Assembly (NCBI GenBank): GCA_035606915.1
Contig: DATNDU010000184.1
Location: 62,001 to 126,000, forward strand
Direction of reading: 5' to 3'
Source of the DNA: Roseiarcus sp035606915
GTDB lineage: Bacteria; Pseudomonadota; Alphaproteobacteria; Rhizobiales; Beijerinckiaceae
DNA length: 64,000 bases
Below, piece by piece: positions 1-8,154 of the stretch. The translations under genes and the position numbers were made by a program. The notes below the pieces were generated by a model, which saw only the letters and a list, made by a program, of their open reading frames with translations, was not told where the DNA came from and made no database searches. Each line of letters starts with the position of its first letter. Position 1 is the first letter of the stretch.

Positions 1-1
1 G

Positions 2-865
2 CGGCCGCGCCACATCGAGGTGCAGATCGCCGGCGACGGCGAGGGCGACGCGCTGCATTTGCACGAACGCGAATGTTCGGTGCAGCGGCGGTTTCAAAAG
101 ATCATCGAGGAGGCGCCGGCGCCTAATCTCGACCCCGGCCTGCGCGCTGACATCTGCGCCGCCGCCGTGCGGCTCGCCGCCGCCGCCCGCTATCGCAATC
201 TTGGCACGGTCGAGTTCATCCTCGGCGCCGATGGGAGGTTCTTCTTCCTGGAGATGAACACCCGGCTTCAGGTCGAGCATCCGGTGACCGAGGAGATAAC
301 CGGCCTCGATCTCGTGCGCCTGCAACTGGAGATCGTCGCCGGCTTCGGCCTCGGCGACGTAGCGAGGCCGGCGCCGAGGCGCGGCCATGCGATCGAATGC
401 CGCATCTGCGCCGAGGATCCCGAGCGCGACTTTCTGCCGGAGACCGGAACGCTGGCGGTGTTGCAGGCGCCTTGCGCGCCCTATCTGCGCTTCGAGAACG
501 CCCTGCGGCGCGGACAAACGATCACCAGTGATTTCGATCCGCTGCTCGCCAAGCTCGTCGTTCACGGCGCCGACCGCGACGAGGCGATCGACCGCGCGGT
601 CGCGGCGCTCGGCGAATTGGCGTTGCTTGGGGTGAAGACCAACATCGATTATCTGGCTTGCCTCATCAATCACCCGGCGTTCCGCGCCGGCGATCTGCAC
701 ACCGGCTTCATCAACCAGCACGCCGCCGAACTCGGCCCGCCAGCCCCCGACGAGGCCACGACGGACGCGGCCGCAATCGCCGCCGCGCTCGGCTTCCGCG
801 GCTTCCGCGACGCCGTCTTCGATGTCCCCGAACCCTATGCCTCGATTGGCGGCTGGAGAAACTGA
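2..865 (+). CDS. Acyl-CoA carboxylase biotin carboxylase subunit (3' part, starts before window)
   Basis: C-terminal two thirds of a biotin carboxylase, which charges biotin with bicarbonate using ATP. The open frame enters from the left edge, so the true start is outside. Visible are the ATP-grasp segment RPRHIEVQI, the HLHERECSVQRR stretch and the catalytic loop EMNTRLQVEHPVTE, followed by the carboxylase C-terminal domain (AIECRICAEDPERDFLP). The protein ends at GGWRN, which in one-piece methylcrotonyl- or geranyl-CoA carboxylase alpha subunits is the junction to the BT/biotin-carrier part; that part is the next gene, one base downstream in another frame. Which acyl-CoA is carboxylated cannot be told from this fragment. 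Family certain, substrate not. Confidence 0.9.
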   Translation, partial: RPRHIEVQIAGDGEGDALHLHERECSVQRRFQKIIEEAPAPNLDPGLRADICAAAVRLAAAARYRNLGTVEFILGADGRFFFLEMNTRLQVEHPVTEEITGLDLVRLQLEIVAGFGLGDVARPAPRRGHAIECRICAEDPERDFLPETGTLAVLQAPCAPYLRFENALRRGQTITSDFDPLLAKLVVHGADRDEAIDRAVAALGELALLGVKTNIDYLACLINHPAFRAGDLHTGFINQHAAELGPPAPDEATTDAAAIAAALGFRGFRDAVFDVPEPYASIGGWRN

Positions 866-866
866 G

Positions 867-1367
867 ATGGGTTTCCTGCTGCAACTCGACGGCGTCGCGC
901 ACGACATCGAAATCCTGGCGCGCCGGCCACATCTGCGGTTGAGGCTCAACGGCCGCGACTATGAGGTGACGGCCCCGGGCAGTGAGGGCGATGGCGCGCA
1001 ACAAATCGAGATCGGCGGCCGCAGCCATGGTTTCGTGCGCGCCGATCTCGGCGACCGGCAGGTGCTGCGCATGGCCGGGCGGACCTTCGAGGCGACGCTG
1101 CGTGATCCCCGCGACGCCACGGGCGCCGGCGGGGCGGAGCTTGATTGCGTGCGCGCGCCGATGCCATGCAGCGTCGTCGAAGTGCATAAGCGAGCGGGCG
1201 AGGCGGTGGCGCGCGGCGAGGCGCTGGTGACGGTCGAGAGCATGAAGCTGCAAATCGCCCTCCTCGCGCCGCGCGACGGCAGACTGGCGCGCGCGCCTGA
1301 AGGCGCCGGCGAAACTTTCGAGAAGGACGCGGTGGTGGTCGAACTCGAACCGCGCGACGGGGTTTGA
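867..1367 (+). CDS. Biotin carboxyl carrier / BT-domain subunit of acyl-CoA carboxylase
   Basis: 166 aa. The C-terminal half is a biotinyl domain with the attachment motif VESMKLQ (lysine carries biotin) within the usual hammerhead fold (RAPMPCSVVEVH before, LLAPRDGRL after). The N-terminal half resembles the BT linker domain of methylcrotonyl-type alpha subunits. The ATG at 867 follows the upstream stop with one base between (TGAGATG), which implies coupled translation. An ATG at 822 is in frame but lies inside the biotin carboxylase gene and adds residues unlike the family, so it was not used. It should act with the two flanking genes as a three-gene carboxylase. Confidence 0.85.
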   Translation: MGFLLQLDGVAHDIEILARRPHLRLRLNGRDYEVTAPGSEGDGAQQIEIGGRSHGFVRADLGDRQVLRMAGRTFEATLRDPRDATGAGGAELDCVRAPMPCSVVEVHKRAGEAVARGEALVTVESMKLQIALLAPRDGRLARAPEGAGETFEKDAVVVELEPRDGV

Positions 1368-1370
1368 CGC

Positions 1371-2978
1371 ATGCGCCGCATCGCTTCGCTCATCAGCGCC
1401 CATAGCGCCGAGTTCCGCGCCAACGCCGCGCACAACCGCCGGCTCGTCGGCGAATTCCGCCGCAAGCAAGAGGAGGCGCGCAACCAGCGGCCGCAGCGCG
1501 ACCTCGATCGCCTGGCACGGCAGGGCAAAATGGGGGCGCGCGAGCGCATCGAGAAACTGCTCGATCCCGGCACTCCGTTCCTCGAACTGTCCTCGCTCGC
1601 CGCCAACATGGCCTATGGCGGCGCCTCGCCCTCGGCGAGCACGATCGTCGGCGTCGGCATCGTCTCGGGGCGCGAGGTCATCATTCGCGCCGACGACCCG
1701 ACCATCAAGGGCGGCGCCTGGTATCCGCTGACGGTGAAGAAGATCGTGCGCGCGCTCGACATCGCGCTCGACAACCACTTGCCGGTCGTCCATCTCTGCG
1801 ACAGCGCCGGCGGTTTTCTTCAGATGCAATCGGAACTGTTCCCCGACCGCTACATGGCGGGCCGCATCTTCCGCAATCAGTCGCTGTTGTCGAAGCTGGG
1901 CGTCAAACAACTGGCGCTGGTGTTCGGCCAATGTACGGCCGGCGGCGCCTATATCCCGGCGCTCTCCGATTATAATGTGATCGTGCGCGGAACCGGCGCG
2001 GTGTTTCTCGGCGGGCCGCCGCTGGTGCGCGCGGCGACCGGCGAGGAGGTGACGGTCGAGGAACTCGGCGGCGCGGATATGCACACCATCGTCTCCGGCG
2101 TCTGCGACTACGCCGCCGCCAGCGAGGACGAAGCGATCCTGATCGGGCGCGAGATCGTCGCGCAATGGAGCCGGCCGCGTAAATGGGATTGCCAATGCGA
2201 GCCGGTCGAGGCGCCGGCCTACGATCCCGAGGAACTCTACGGCATCCTGCCGAGCGATCCGCGCAAACAATTCGACATGCGCGAGATCATCGCGCGCATC
2301 GTCGACGGCAGCCGCTTCCATGAATACCAACCGAGCTATGGCTCGACGCTGGTTTGCGGCTTCGCCAACATCTGGGGCTACAAGGTCGGGCTGATCGCCA
2401 ACAACGGCGTGCTGTTCAACGATTCCTCGCTGAAGGGCGGCCATTTCATCGAGCTGTGCAACCAGAACGCGACGCCGCTGGTGTTCTTGCAAAACATTAC
2501 CGGCTACATGGTCGGGCGTGAATACGAGCGGCGCGGCATCACCAAGGACGGCGCCAAGATGATTATGGCGCAATCGTGCGCGCGCGTGCCGAAGTTCACC
2601 GTCATGTGCAATGGCTCCTTCGGCGCCGGCAATTACGGCATGTGCGGGCGCGCTTTCGACGCCCGCCTGCTGTTCTCCTGGCCCAACCATCAGATCGGCG
2701 TCATGGGCGGCGACCAGGCCGCCAATACGCTGGTCGAAGTCAAAATCAACCAGATGCGGCGCAACGGCGAACCGATCGACGCCAGGGCGACGCAAGCCGT
2801 GTTCGAGCAAACGAAGGCCGCCTATCAGGAGCAGCTTTCGGCCTATTATGCGACCTCGGAGCTGTGGGACGACGGCATCATCGATCCCCTCGACACCCGC
2901 AACGCGCTCGGCGTGGCGATCTCCGCCTCGCTCAACGCGCCGCTCGGCGAGCCCGGCTACGGCGTGTTCCGGTTCTAG
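1371..2978 (+). CDS. Acyl-CoA carboxylase carboxyltransferase (beta) subunit, methylcrotonyl-CoA carboxylase type
   Basis: 535 aa, normal length for MccB-type carboxyltransferases, which move CO2 from carboxybiotin to an acyl-CoA. Landmarks: LLDPGTPFLELS near residue 65, the crotonase-fold core with FGQCTAGGAYIPALSDYN around residue 185, FLGGPPLVRAATGEEV, and the C-terminal half with FLQNITGYMVGREYE and GNYGMCGRAF. Three bases separate it from the carrier gene. The N-terminal domain has VVHLCDSAGGFLQMQ where I recall LVDSGGANLP in typical MccB, so the substrate may not be 3-methylcrotonyl-CoA. The acyl-CoA ligase downstream probably makes the substrate. Confidence 0.85.
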   Translation: MRRIASLISAHSAEFRANAAHNRRLVGEFRRKQEEARNQRPQRDLDRLARQGKMGARERIEKLLDPGTPFLELSSLAANMAYGGASPSASTIVGVGIVSGREVIIRADDPTIKGGAWYPLTVKKIVRALDIALDNHLPVVHLCDSAGGFLQMQSELFPDRYMAGRIFRNQSLLSKLGVKQLALVFGQCTAGGAYIPALSDYNVIVRGTGAVFLGGPPLVRAATGEEVTVEELGGADMHTIVSGVCDYAAASEDEAILIGREIVAQWSRPRKWDCQCEPVEAPAYDPEELYGILPSDPRKQFDMREIIARIVDGSRFHEYQPSYGSTLVCGFANIWGYKVGLIANNGVLFNDSSLKGGHFIELCNQNATPLVFLQNITGYMVGREYERRGITKDGAKMIMAQSCARVPKFTVMCNGSFGAGNYGMCGRAFDARLLFSWPNHQIGVMGGDQAANTLVEVKINQMRRNGEPIDARATQAVFEQTKAAYQEQLSAYYATSELWDDGIIDPLDTRNALGVAISASLNAPLGEPGYGVFRF

Positions 2979-3021
2979 GGAGTTAGTTCAAAAAAAAAAG
3001 CGAGGAGCGGAGGAAATCATC

Positions 3022-4617
3022 ATGGAACGCATGAGGGAACGCAATCTCATCCAGCGCGTCAACGTCGGCGACATGCTGACGCGCAGCGCGGCGCGGGCGC
3101 CCGGCGATACGGCAATCGTCGACGGCGCGCGCCGCTTCAGCTATGGCGAGTTCAACGCGCTCGCCAACCGGACCGCGCAGGCGCTGACGGCGCTCGGTTG
3201 CGTGCGCGGCGAAGCGCTGGCGTTGATGTCGACCAACAATGCCGAGTTTCTCGCCGTCTATTACGCCTGCGCCAAGCTCGGCGTGATCTGCGTGCCGATC
3301 AACCTGTTCTGGCGCCACAGGGAGCTTGGCTACGTGCTCTCGCACGCCAGGGCCAAATACGCCGTGGTCGAAGACGTGCTGATCGAGCAGTTGCAGACCG
3401 GCCTCGGCGACGCCCCGGCGATCTCGGATATTGTCGTCATCGGCGCCGCCGCGAGCGCCGATATCGGCGGCCGGCGCACGCATGGCTTCGCGGCGCTGGT
3501 CGGCGCGGCGCCAGCGCACGAACCCGAAGTTATCGTCGGGGATCGCGATCCCATCTCCTATCTTTACACCAGCGGCACCACCTCGGCGCCGAAGGGCGTC
3601 GTCAGCAGCCATCTCGCGGTCTATATCGAATCGCTCGGCGTCGCCCTCGACACCCGCCTCACCGCCCGCGACCGCATGGCGGCGCTGATGCCGTTGTTTC
3701 ACACCGCTCAGCTCAACGCCTTCGTCACCCCGGCGATCGCCGTCGGCGCCGCCGTCCACATCCTCAAGGGCTTCGAGGCGACGCGGCTGCTCGATCTCGT
3801 CGAGGCCGAGCGGCTGACGGTGCTGTTCGCATTGCCGATGATGTTCCGCGCCGTCGTCGAGCAGCAGGAGGCGAGACCGCGAGACGTCGCCTCGCTGCGG
3901 CTCGCCGTCTATGCGATGGCGCCAATGCCGACTCATGAACTGAAGAACGCCATGGAGAAGCTCGGCTGCGAGTTCTCGCTGATGTTCGGCCAGACGGAGA
4001 TGAACCCGCTGTCGGTATATTTCCGTCCCGAGCATCAATTGAGCCACGCCGGCGCTGTGGGCACGCCCTCGCCGAACGCCGAGGTGGCGATCATGGACGC
4101 CGATGGGAGCTTTCTGGCGCAGGGGCAGGCCGGCGAGATCGTCTATCGCGGGCCGCAGGTGATGAGCGAATATCTGCGCGACGAAGCGGCGACCGATGCG
4201 GCGTTCAAATATGGCTGGTTCCATTCCGGCGATTGCGGCAGGTTCGACGCCGACGGCATTCTGTGGTTCGAGGACCGGTTCAAGGACGTCATCAAGACCG
4301 GCGGCGAGAACGTCGCCTCGATCGAGGTCGAGAAGGCGCTTTATACGGTCTGCCCGGCCGTGCAGGAGACCGCCGTCGTCGGCCTGCCGCACGAACGCTG
4401 GGGCGAGGCGATCACCGCCATCGTCGTGCTGCGGGCGGGCGAGGCGATGAGCGAAAGCGAACTCATCGACAAGCTGCGCGCCCAATTGAGCCCGTTCAAG
4501 CGCCCCAAGCGCATCCTATTCCGCGAGGCGATGCCGAAGACCGCCACCGGCAAGATCCGCAAAGGCGTGCTGAGAGCCGAATATGAGCGGCTCTATGCGG
4601 GCGGCGGCGACGATTAG
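3022..4617 (+). CDS. AMP-forming acyl-CoA ligase (ANL superfamily)
   Basis: 531 aa. Activates a carboxylic acid to its CoA thioester through an acyl-adenylate. Motifs: the P-loop-like YTSGTTSAPKGV (Ser replaces the usual Gly in TSGTTG-PKG), FGQTEMNP for the A5 motif, GWFHSGDCGRFDADG, the hinge DRFKDVIKTGGENV, and the C-terminal catalytic lysine in KTATGKIRKG. The ATG at 3022 follows GGAGGAAATC, a strong ribosome site; ten adenines lie at 2990-2999 between it and the carboxyltransferase gene. Operon context suggests it supplies the acyl-CoA for the carboxylase. The stop TAG is the first three bases of the repeat at 4615-4785. Substrate unknown. Confidence 0.85.
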   Translation: MERMRERNLIQRVNVGDMLTRSAARAPGDTAIVDGARRFSYGEFNALANRTAQALTALGCVRGEALALMSTNNAEFLAVYYACAKLGVICVPINLFWRHRELGYVLSHARAKYAVVEDVLIEQLQTGLGDAPAISDIVVIGAAASADIGGRRTHGFAALVGAAPAHEPEVIVGDRDPISYLYTSGTTSAPKGVVSSHLAVYIESLGVALDTRLTARDRMAALMPLFHTAQLNAFVTPAIAVGAAVHILKGFEATRLLDLVEAERLTVLFALPMMFRAVVEQQEARPRDVASLRLAVYAMAPMPTHELKNAMEKLGCEFSLMFGQTEMNPLSVYFRPEHQLSHAGAVGTPSPNAEVAIMDADGSFLAQGQAGEIVYRGPQVMSEYLRDEAATDAAFKYGWFHSGDCGRFDADGILWFEDRFKDVIKTGGENVASIEVEKALYTVCPAVQETAVVGLPHERWGEAITAIVVLRAGEAMSESELIDKLRAQLSPFKRPKRILFREAMPKTATGKIRKGVLRAEYERLYAGGGDD

Positions 4618-4785
4618 AGCAGCTACGAATCAAGCCGAACCCTCGTCATGGCGAGCAAAGCGAAGCCATCCGTGCCTCCACCGGGCCGCGCCCTCCCATT
4701 AACCTGCGATCTCTCGAAACTGGATGGCTTCGCTTCGCTCGCCATGACGGCGCCTCCCATTCGATCCGTTCGGTTCTTGCTCTAG
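4615..4785. repeat. Palindromic intergenic repeat (REP/MITE-like), about 171 bp
   Basis: The two ends read TAGAGCA inward from both sides (TAGAGCAGCTACG at the left, TTGCTCTA at the right). Inside are long inverted arms, CGTCATGGCGAGC followed by AAAGCGAAGCCATCC at left and its complement at right, matching at all but one base over 28 positions. No coding capacity. This looks like the short palindromic elements common in Rhizobiales genomes. It overlaps the ligase stop codon and could also act as a transcription terminator for the carboxylase operon. Confidence 0.7.
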
Positions 4786-4819
4786 CCGCCGGCGCGGCGC
4801 GCCGCTTGTCAAGCCTCAG

Positions 4820-4852
4820 TTTGTATGCGACCTATTATAGGATGCATACAAA
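4820..4852. promoter_or_regulatory. Palindromic operator upstream of MarR-MFS operon
   Basis: Perfect 9-bp inverted repeat TTTGTATGC (4820-4828) and GCATACAAA (4844-4852), with a near-palindromic centre CCTATTATAGG. It ends 15 bases before the MarR start codon, where a MarR dimer that represses its own operon would be expected to bind. I infer autoregulation. Confidence 0.65.
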
Positions 4853-4867
4853 CTATTCCGCGCGCCG

Positions 4868-5323
4868 ATGAGCTTCGACGCCGAATCGCCACGGCAGCGG
4901 CTGGGCGGGCTGATCGGGCGGACGGGGCGCCAGTGGCGGCGCGTGCTCGACCTGCGCCTACAGCCTTTCGATCTCACCGAGGCCGCCTGGCTGCCGCTGC
5001 TTCACTTGTCGCGCGCCGGCGAGCCGTTGCGGCAGAAGGATGTCGCCGCCGCGCTGGCGCTCGACAAGTCGTCGATCGTGCGCGTGCTTAGGGGGCTCGA
5101 AGAGGCGGGGTTGATCGCGCGCGGCGAGGACGCCGACGATCATCGCGCCAAGCCGATCGTCATCACCGCCAAGGGGCGCAAGCTCGCCGATCGCGTCGAG
5201 CGCATGTCGCGGCAGCTCGAACGCGAATTGCTGCACGAGATCGCCCCTGACGACCTCGCGACGACCCGCGACACGCTCGAACGCCTGTCGGGGCTGCTGG
5301 AACGCCTCGGCGAGCGGCCATGA
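4868..5323 (+). CDS. MarR-family transcriptional regulator
   Basis: 151 aa winged-helix regulator. The DNA-binding helices fall in the segment LRQKDVAAALALDKSSIVRVL with the wing EDADDHRAKPIVITAKG, both typical of MarR; a C-terminal helix completes the dimer interface. The start ATG lies just after a palindrome at 4820-4852. Its stop overlaps the start of the efflux gene by 4 bases (ATGA), so the two are one transcript. The likely role is drug- or phenolic-responsive repression of the pump. The inducer is unknown. Confidence 0.85.
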   Translation: MSFDAESPRQRLGGLIGRTGRQWRRVLDLRLQPFDLTEAAWLPLLHLSRAGEPLRQKDVAAALALDKSSIVRVLRGLEEAGLIARGEDADDHRAKPIVITAKGRKLADRVERMSRQLERELLHEIAPDDLATTRDTLERLSGLLERLGERP

Positions 5324-6519
5324 CCCTGGTTTCCCGCGCCTCCGCGTATCCCTCGCCGCTCTGGTTGCTGGCGCTCATCACGCTGAACGGCACGCTGGCG
5401 ATGCACATTTTCGTGCCCGCCCTGCCCGCCGTCGCGCACGCCTTCCACACCAGCGCCGCGGCGGCGCAAATGACGCTCAGCGTCTATGTCGTCGGCCTGT
5501 CGCTGGGGCAATTGACCTACGGCCCGATCTCCGACCATTTCGGCCGCCGGCCGGTGCTGATGTTCGGCATGGCGCTCTATTCCGCCGCGAGCCTGGCGGC
5601 GCTGTTTGCCCCCACCATCGGCCTGCTGGTGGCGGCGCGGCTGCTGCAAGCGCTGGGCGGCGGCTCGGGCCTCGTGCTCGGCCGCGCCATCGTCAGGGAC
5701 AGCGCCGCGGGGGAGACGGCGGCGCGGCGACTTTCGCTGATGAACCTGATGACCATGGCCGGCCCCGGCCTGGCGCCGATGATCGGCGCGGCGATGGTCG
5801 GGACCACCGGCTGGCGCTCGATCTTCGCGCTCATCAGCCTGCTGGGTCTGGCCGGTCTCGTGCTCGTCTGGCGGCTGCTGCCGGAAACCAGCGGCGAGCG
5901 CGACAGCGTCGCCAACGTGTTCGGCAATTATGCGCGGCTGCTCAAATCGCCCGCCTTCGTCGGTTATTCCATCGGCGGCGGCTGCGCGACGACTTCGTTC
6001 TACGCCTTCATCGCCGCGGCGCCTTTCATCCTCGTGGATCAACTGCATCGGCCGCCGAGCGAGATCGGCGTTTATCTCGCCATCAACATCCTCGGCATCT
6101 GGCTCGGCAGCCTGACGGCGAGCCGCATCATCGGCCGCGCGCCGATGTCGCGGCTGATGGTGATCGGCAATCTCATCAGTTGCGTCAGCGCCGCGATCTT
6201 TCTCGGCCTGGCGGCTTCCGGCGGGCTCAGCGCCGCCCTGGCGGTGGCGGCGATGCTGGCGCTATGCTTCGGCGCCGGCATCGCCTCGCCGACGGCGCTC
6301 GCCCAGGCGCTCAGCATCAATCCCGGGATCGCCGGCTCCGCCTCCGGCCTCTATGGCTGCGTGCAGATGATCGTCGGCGCGATCTGCACCGCCTGCGCCG
6401 GCATCGGCTCCAACCCGTCGTTGACGGTCGGCGTCATCCTGCTGGCCGCCGCGCTCGTCGCGCAGCTCTGCTTCTGGCTGGCGAGCGGCGGCGCTGACCG
6501 AGCTTCAGCGCCAGCCTAG
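5320..6519 (+). CDS. MFS multidrug efflux transporter, Bcr/CflA type
   Basis: 399 aa inner-membrane transporter with 12 hydrophobic segments. The loop 2-3 signature GPISDHFGRRPVLMFG (around residues 68-83) and the early FVPALPAVAHAF (around 31-42) are the pattern of the Bcr/CflA drug-proton antiporter branch. Translation is coupled to the MarR gene by ATGA. The 3' end overlaps the convergent LLM oxidoreductase gene by 15 bases. Substrate unknown; export of a toxic aromatic is plausible given the neighbourhood. Confidence 0.85.
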   Translation: MTLVSRASAYPSPLWLLALITLNGTLAMHIFVPALPAVAHAFHTSAAAAQMTLSVYVVGLSLGQLTYGPISDHFGRRPVLMFGMALYSAASLAALFAPTIGLLVAARLLQALGGGSGLVLGRAIVRDSAAGETAARRLSLMNLMTMAGPGLAPMIGAAMVGTTGWRSIFALISLLGLAGLVLVWRLLPETSGERDSVANVFGNYARLLKSPAFVGYSIGGGCATTSFYAFIAAAPFILVDQLHRPPSEIGVYLAINILGIWLGSLTASRIIGRAPMSRLMVIGNLISCVSAAIFLGLAASGGLSAALAVAAMLALCFGAGIASPTALAQALSINPGIAGSASGLYGCVQMIVGAICTACAGIGSNPSLTVGVILLAAALVAQLCFWLASGGADRASAPA

Positions 6520-7527
6520 CGCCGGCGCGACGTGCCTGAGGATCGATGCGACGACATGCGCGTTATAGTCGACGCCGAGTTGGTTGGGCACGGTCAGCAA
6601 CAGCGTGTCGGCCTCGGCGATCGCCTCGTCTTTCGCCAGTTCGGCGATCAGCGCCGGTGGCTCGGCGGCGTAGCTGCGGCCGAAGATGGCGCGCGTCTTC
6701 TCGTCGATATGGCCGATCGTGTCCTCGTCCTGGCCGCCGCGGCCGAAAAAGCGGCGATCGCGATCGTCGACCAGCGGCAGGATGCTGCGGCTGACCGAGA
6801 CGCGCGGCGGACGCGTGTGGCCCGCCGCCTTCCAGGCCTCGCGAAACACCCGGATCTGGGCCGCCTGTTGGACATGGAAGGCCTCGCCGGTTTCGTCGTC
6901 CTTCAGCGTCGAGCTTTGCAGGTTCATGCCGAGTTTGCCGGCCCAGGCCGCCGTGGCGTTGGAGGCGGCGCCCCACCAGATGCGCTCGCGCAGCGTTTCG
7001 GAATGCGGTTCGAGGCGCAGTAGGCCCGGCGGGTTGGCGAACATCGGCCGCGGGTTCGGCGCCGCGAAGCCCTCGCCGCGCAGCAGGTCGAGGAAGACCT
7101 CGGCGTGGCGGCGGCCCATATCGGCGTCGGACTGGCCCTCGGCCGGGCGGTAGCCGAAATGGCGCCAGCCGTCGATCACCTGCTCGGGCGAGCCGCGGCT
7201 GATGCCCAGTTGCAGCCGGCCGCCGGCGATGAGATCGGCGGCGCCGGCGTCCTCGGTCATGTAGAACGGGTTCTCGTAGCGCATGTCGATGACCGCTGTG
7301 CCGATCTCGATGCGGCGGGTCTTGGCGCCGACCGCCGCCAGCAGCGCAAACGGCGAGGCGAGTTGGCGGGCGAAATGGTGGACGCGGAAATAGGCGCCGT
7401 CGGCGCCAAGCTCCTCGGCGGCGACGGCGAGGTCGATGGATTGTAGCAGCGCGTCGGAGGCCGAGCGGGTCTGCGACTGCGGCGAGGGCGTCCAATGGCC
7501 GAACGAAAGGAAGCCGATCTTTTTCAT
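6505..7527 (-). CDS. LLM-class flavin-dependent oxidoreductase (luciferase-like)
   Basis: 340 aa, bacterial-luciferase-like TIM barrel that would use reduced FMN. It begins MKKIGFLSFGHW. Family-typical pieces include AAEELGADGAYFRVHHF, the barrel strand RIEIGTAVIDMRYENP, LQLGISRGSPEQVI and PNQLGVDYN near the end. An in-frame extension upstream to 7788 overlaps mobR and is low in complexity, so the ATG at 7527 was chosen. It lies 79 bases after mobR on the same strand and may be co-transcribed with it. The reaction is not predictable; many members are monooxygenases or have unknown substrates. Confidence 0.8.
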   Translation of the reverse strand: MKKIGFLSFGHWTPSPQSQTRSASDALLQSIDLAVAAEELGADGAYFRVHHFARQLASPFALLAAVGAKTRRIEIGTAVIDMRYENPFYMTEDAGAADLIAGGRLQLGISRGSPEQVIDGWRHFGYRPAEGQSDADMGRRHAEVFLDLLRGEGFAAPNPRPMFANPPGLLRLEPHSETLRERIWWGAASNATAAWAGKLGMNLQSSTLKDDETGEAFHVQQAAQIRVFREAWKAAGHTRPPRVSVSRSILPLVDDRDRRFFGRGGQDEDTIGHIDEKTRAIFGRSYAAEPPALIAELAKDEAIAEADTLLLTVPNQLGVDYNAHVVASILRHVAPALGWR

Positions 7528-7606
7528 GCGCGGTCTCGCTGTTGTAGGGCTGGCGGCGAGTTTAGGCGGTGGGGCGGCGCGACGCATGCGAAAACCGCAC
7601 GCCGGC

Positions 7607-8065
7607 TCATGCGGGCGCCTGCAACGGCGCGCGGCTGAGCTCGTTGCAGCCCTCCACCGCCTTGCGCAGCAGGCGCAGGAACTGCACCGCCTCGCTTTCA
7701 TCGAGGCCGCCCAGCATGATCTTCTGGGCGCGCACGACCGCGGGCTCGACGCGATCAAGGATTTCGACGCCGGCGGGGGTAATTTCAAGCGCCCGCGCGC
7801 GCCGGTCGGTTGGATGCGTCTTGCGAGTCAACAGACCGCGCTGCGCCAGCCGCTCGACGACGCCGCCTATCGTGGTGCGGTCGAAAGCGATGAGCCCGGC
7901 GAGCGTCGCCTGATCGGCGCCGGGATGGGCGCTGAGCGCCGTCAGCGCCGAATATTGCACCGGCGTCAGGTCGGAGCCGGTGGCGCCGACCTCGGCGTAA
8001 AACACCGCCACCGCGATCTGCTGGAACCGGCGGGCGAAGAACCCCGGCTTGTCACTCATTCGCAT
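7607..8065 (-). CDS. mobR: MarR-family regulator, likely repressor of the 3-hydroxybenzoate hydroxylase gene
   Basis: 152 aa MarR protein with the recognition helix in LIAFDRTTIGGVVERL and the wing KTHPTDRRARALEIT. It is divergent from mobA, with a 43-bp palindrome covering both promoters. In Comamonas testosteroni a MarR protein, MobR, represses mobA and is released by 3-hydroxybenzoate; the same arrangement here supports that role. The symbol rests on family plus context, not on direct comparison. The start ATG at 8065 lies about 23 bases from the predicted transcription start. Confidence 0.75.
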   Translation of the reverse strand: MRMSDKPGFFARRFQQIAVAVFYAEVGATGSDLTPVQYSALTALSAHPGADQATLAGLIAFDRTTIGGVVERLAQRGLLTRKTHPTDRRARALEITPAGVEILDRVEPAVVRAQKIMLGGLDESEAVQFLRLLRKAVEGCNELSRAPLQAPA

Positions 8066-8084
8066 TTTATCTTCCCGCGACGAT

Positions 8085-8127
8085 GGCTGTTGACAGCATA
8101 CTGATTATAAGTATGCTGTCAATAGCC
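8085..8127. promoter_or_regulatory. Palindromic operator with two face-to-face overlapping promoters (mobR/mobA)
   Basis: Arms TTGACAGCATACT (8090-8102) and AGTATGCTGTCAA (8110-8122) are a perfect 13-bp inverted repeat around GATTATA. With one mismatch the arms extend to 18 bp (8085-8102 and 8110-8127). Each arm holds a -35 box TTGACA for one strand and the complement of the -10 box TATGCT for the other, with 16-bp spacers both ways. So the divergent promoters occupy the same DNA, and one bound MarR dimer would block both. Confidence 0.8.
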
Positions 8128-8154
8128 GCGACAGGGGCCCAAGGAGCAAACGCC

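Noticed and set aside
711..2810. 699-codon open frame on the minus strand
   Set aside because: Antisense shadow of the carboxylase genes caused by high G+C; arginine/alanine-rich with no family motif.
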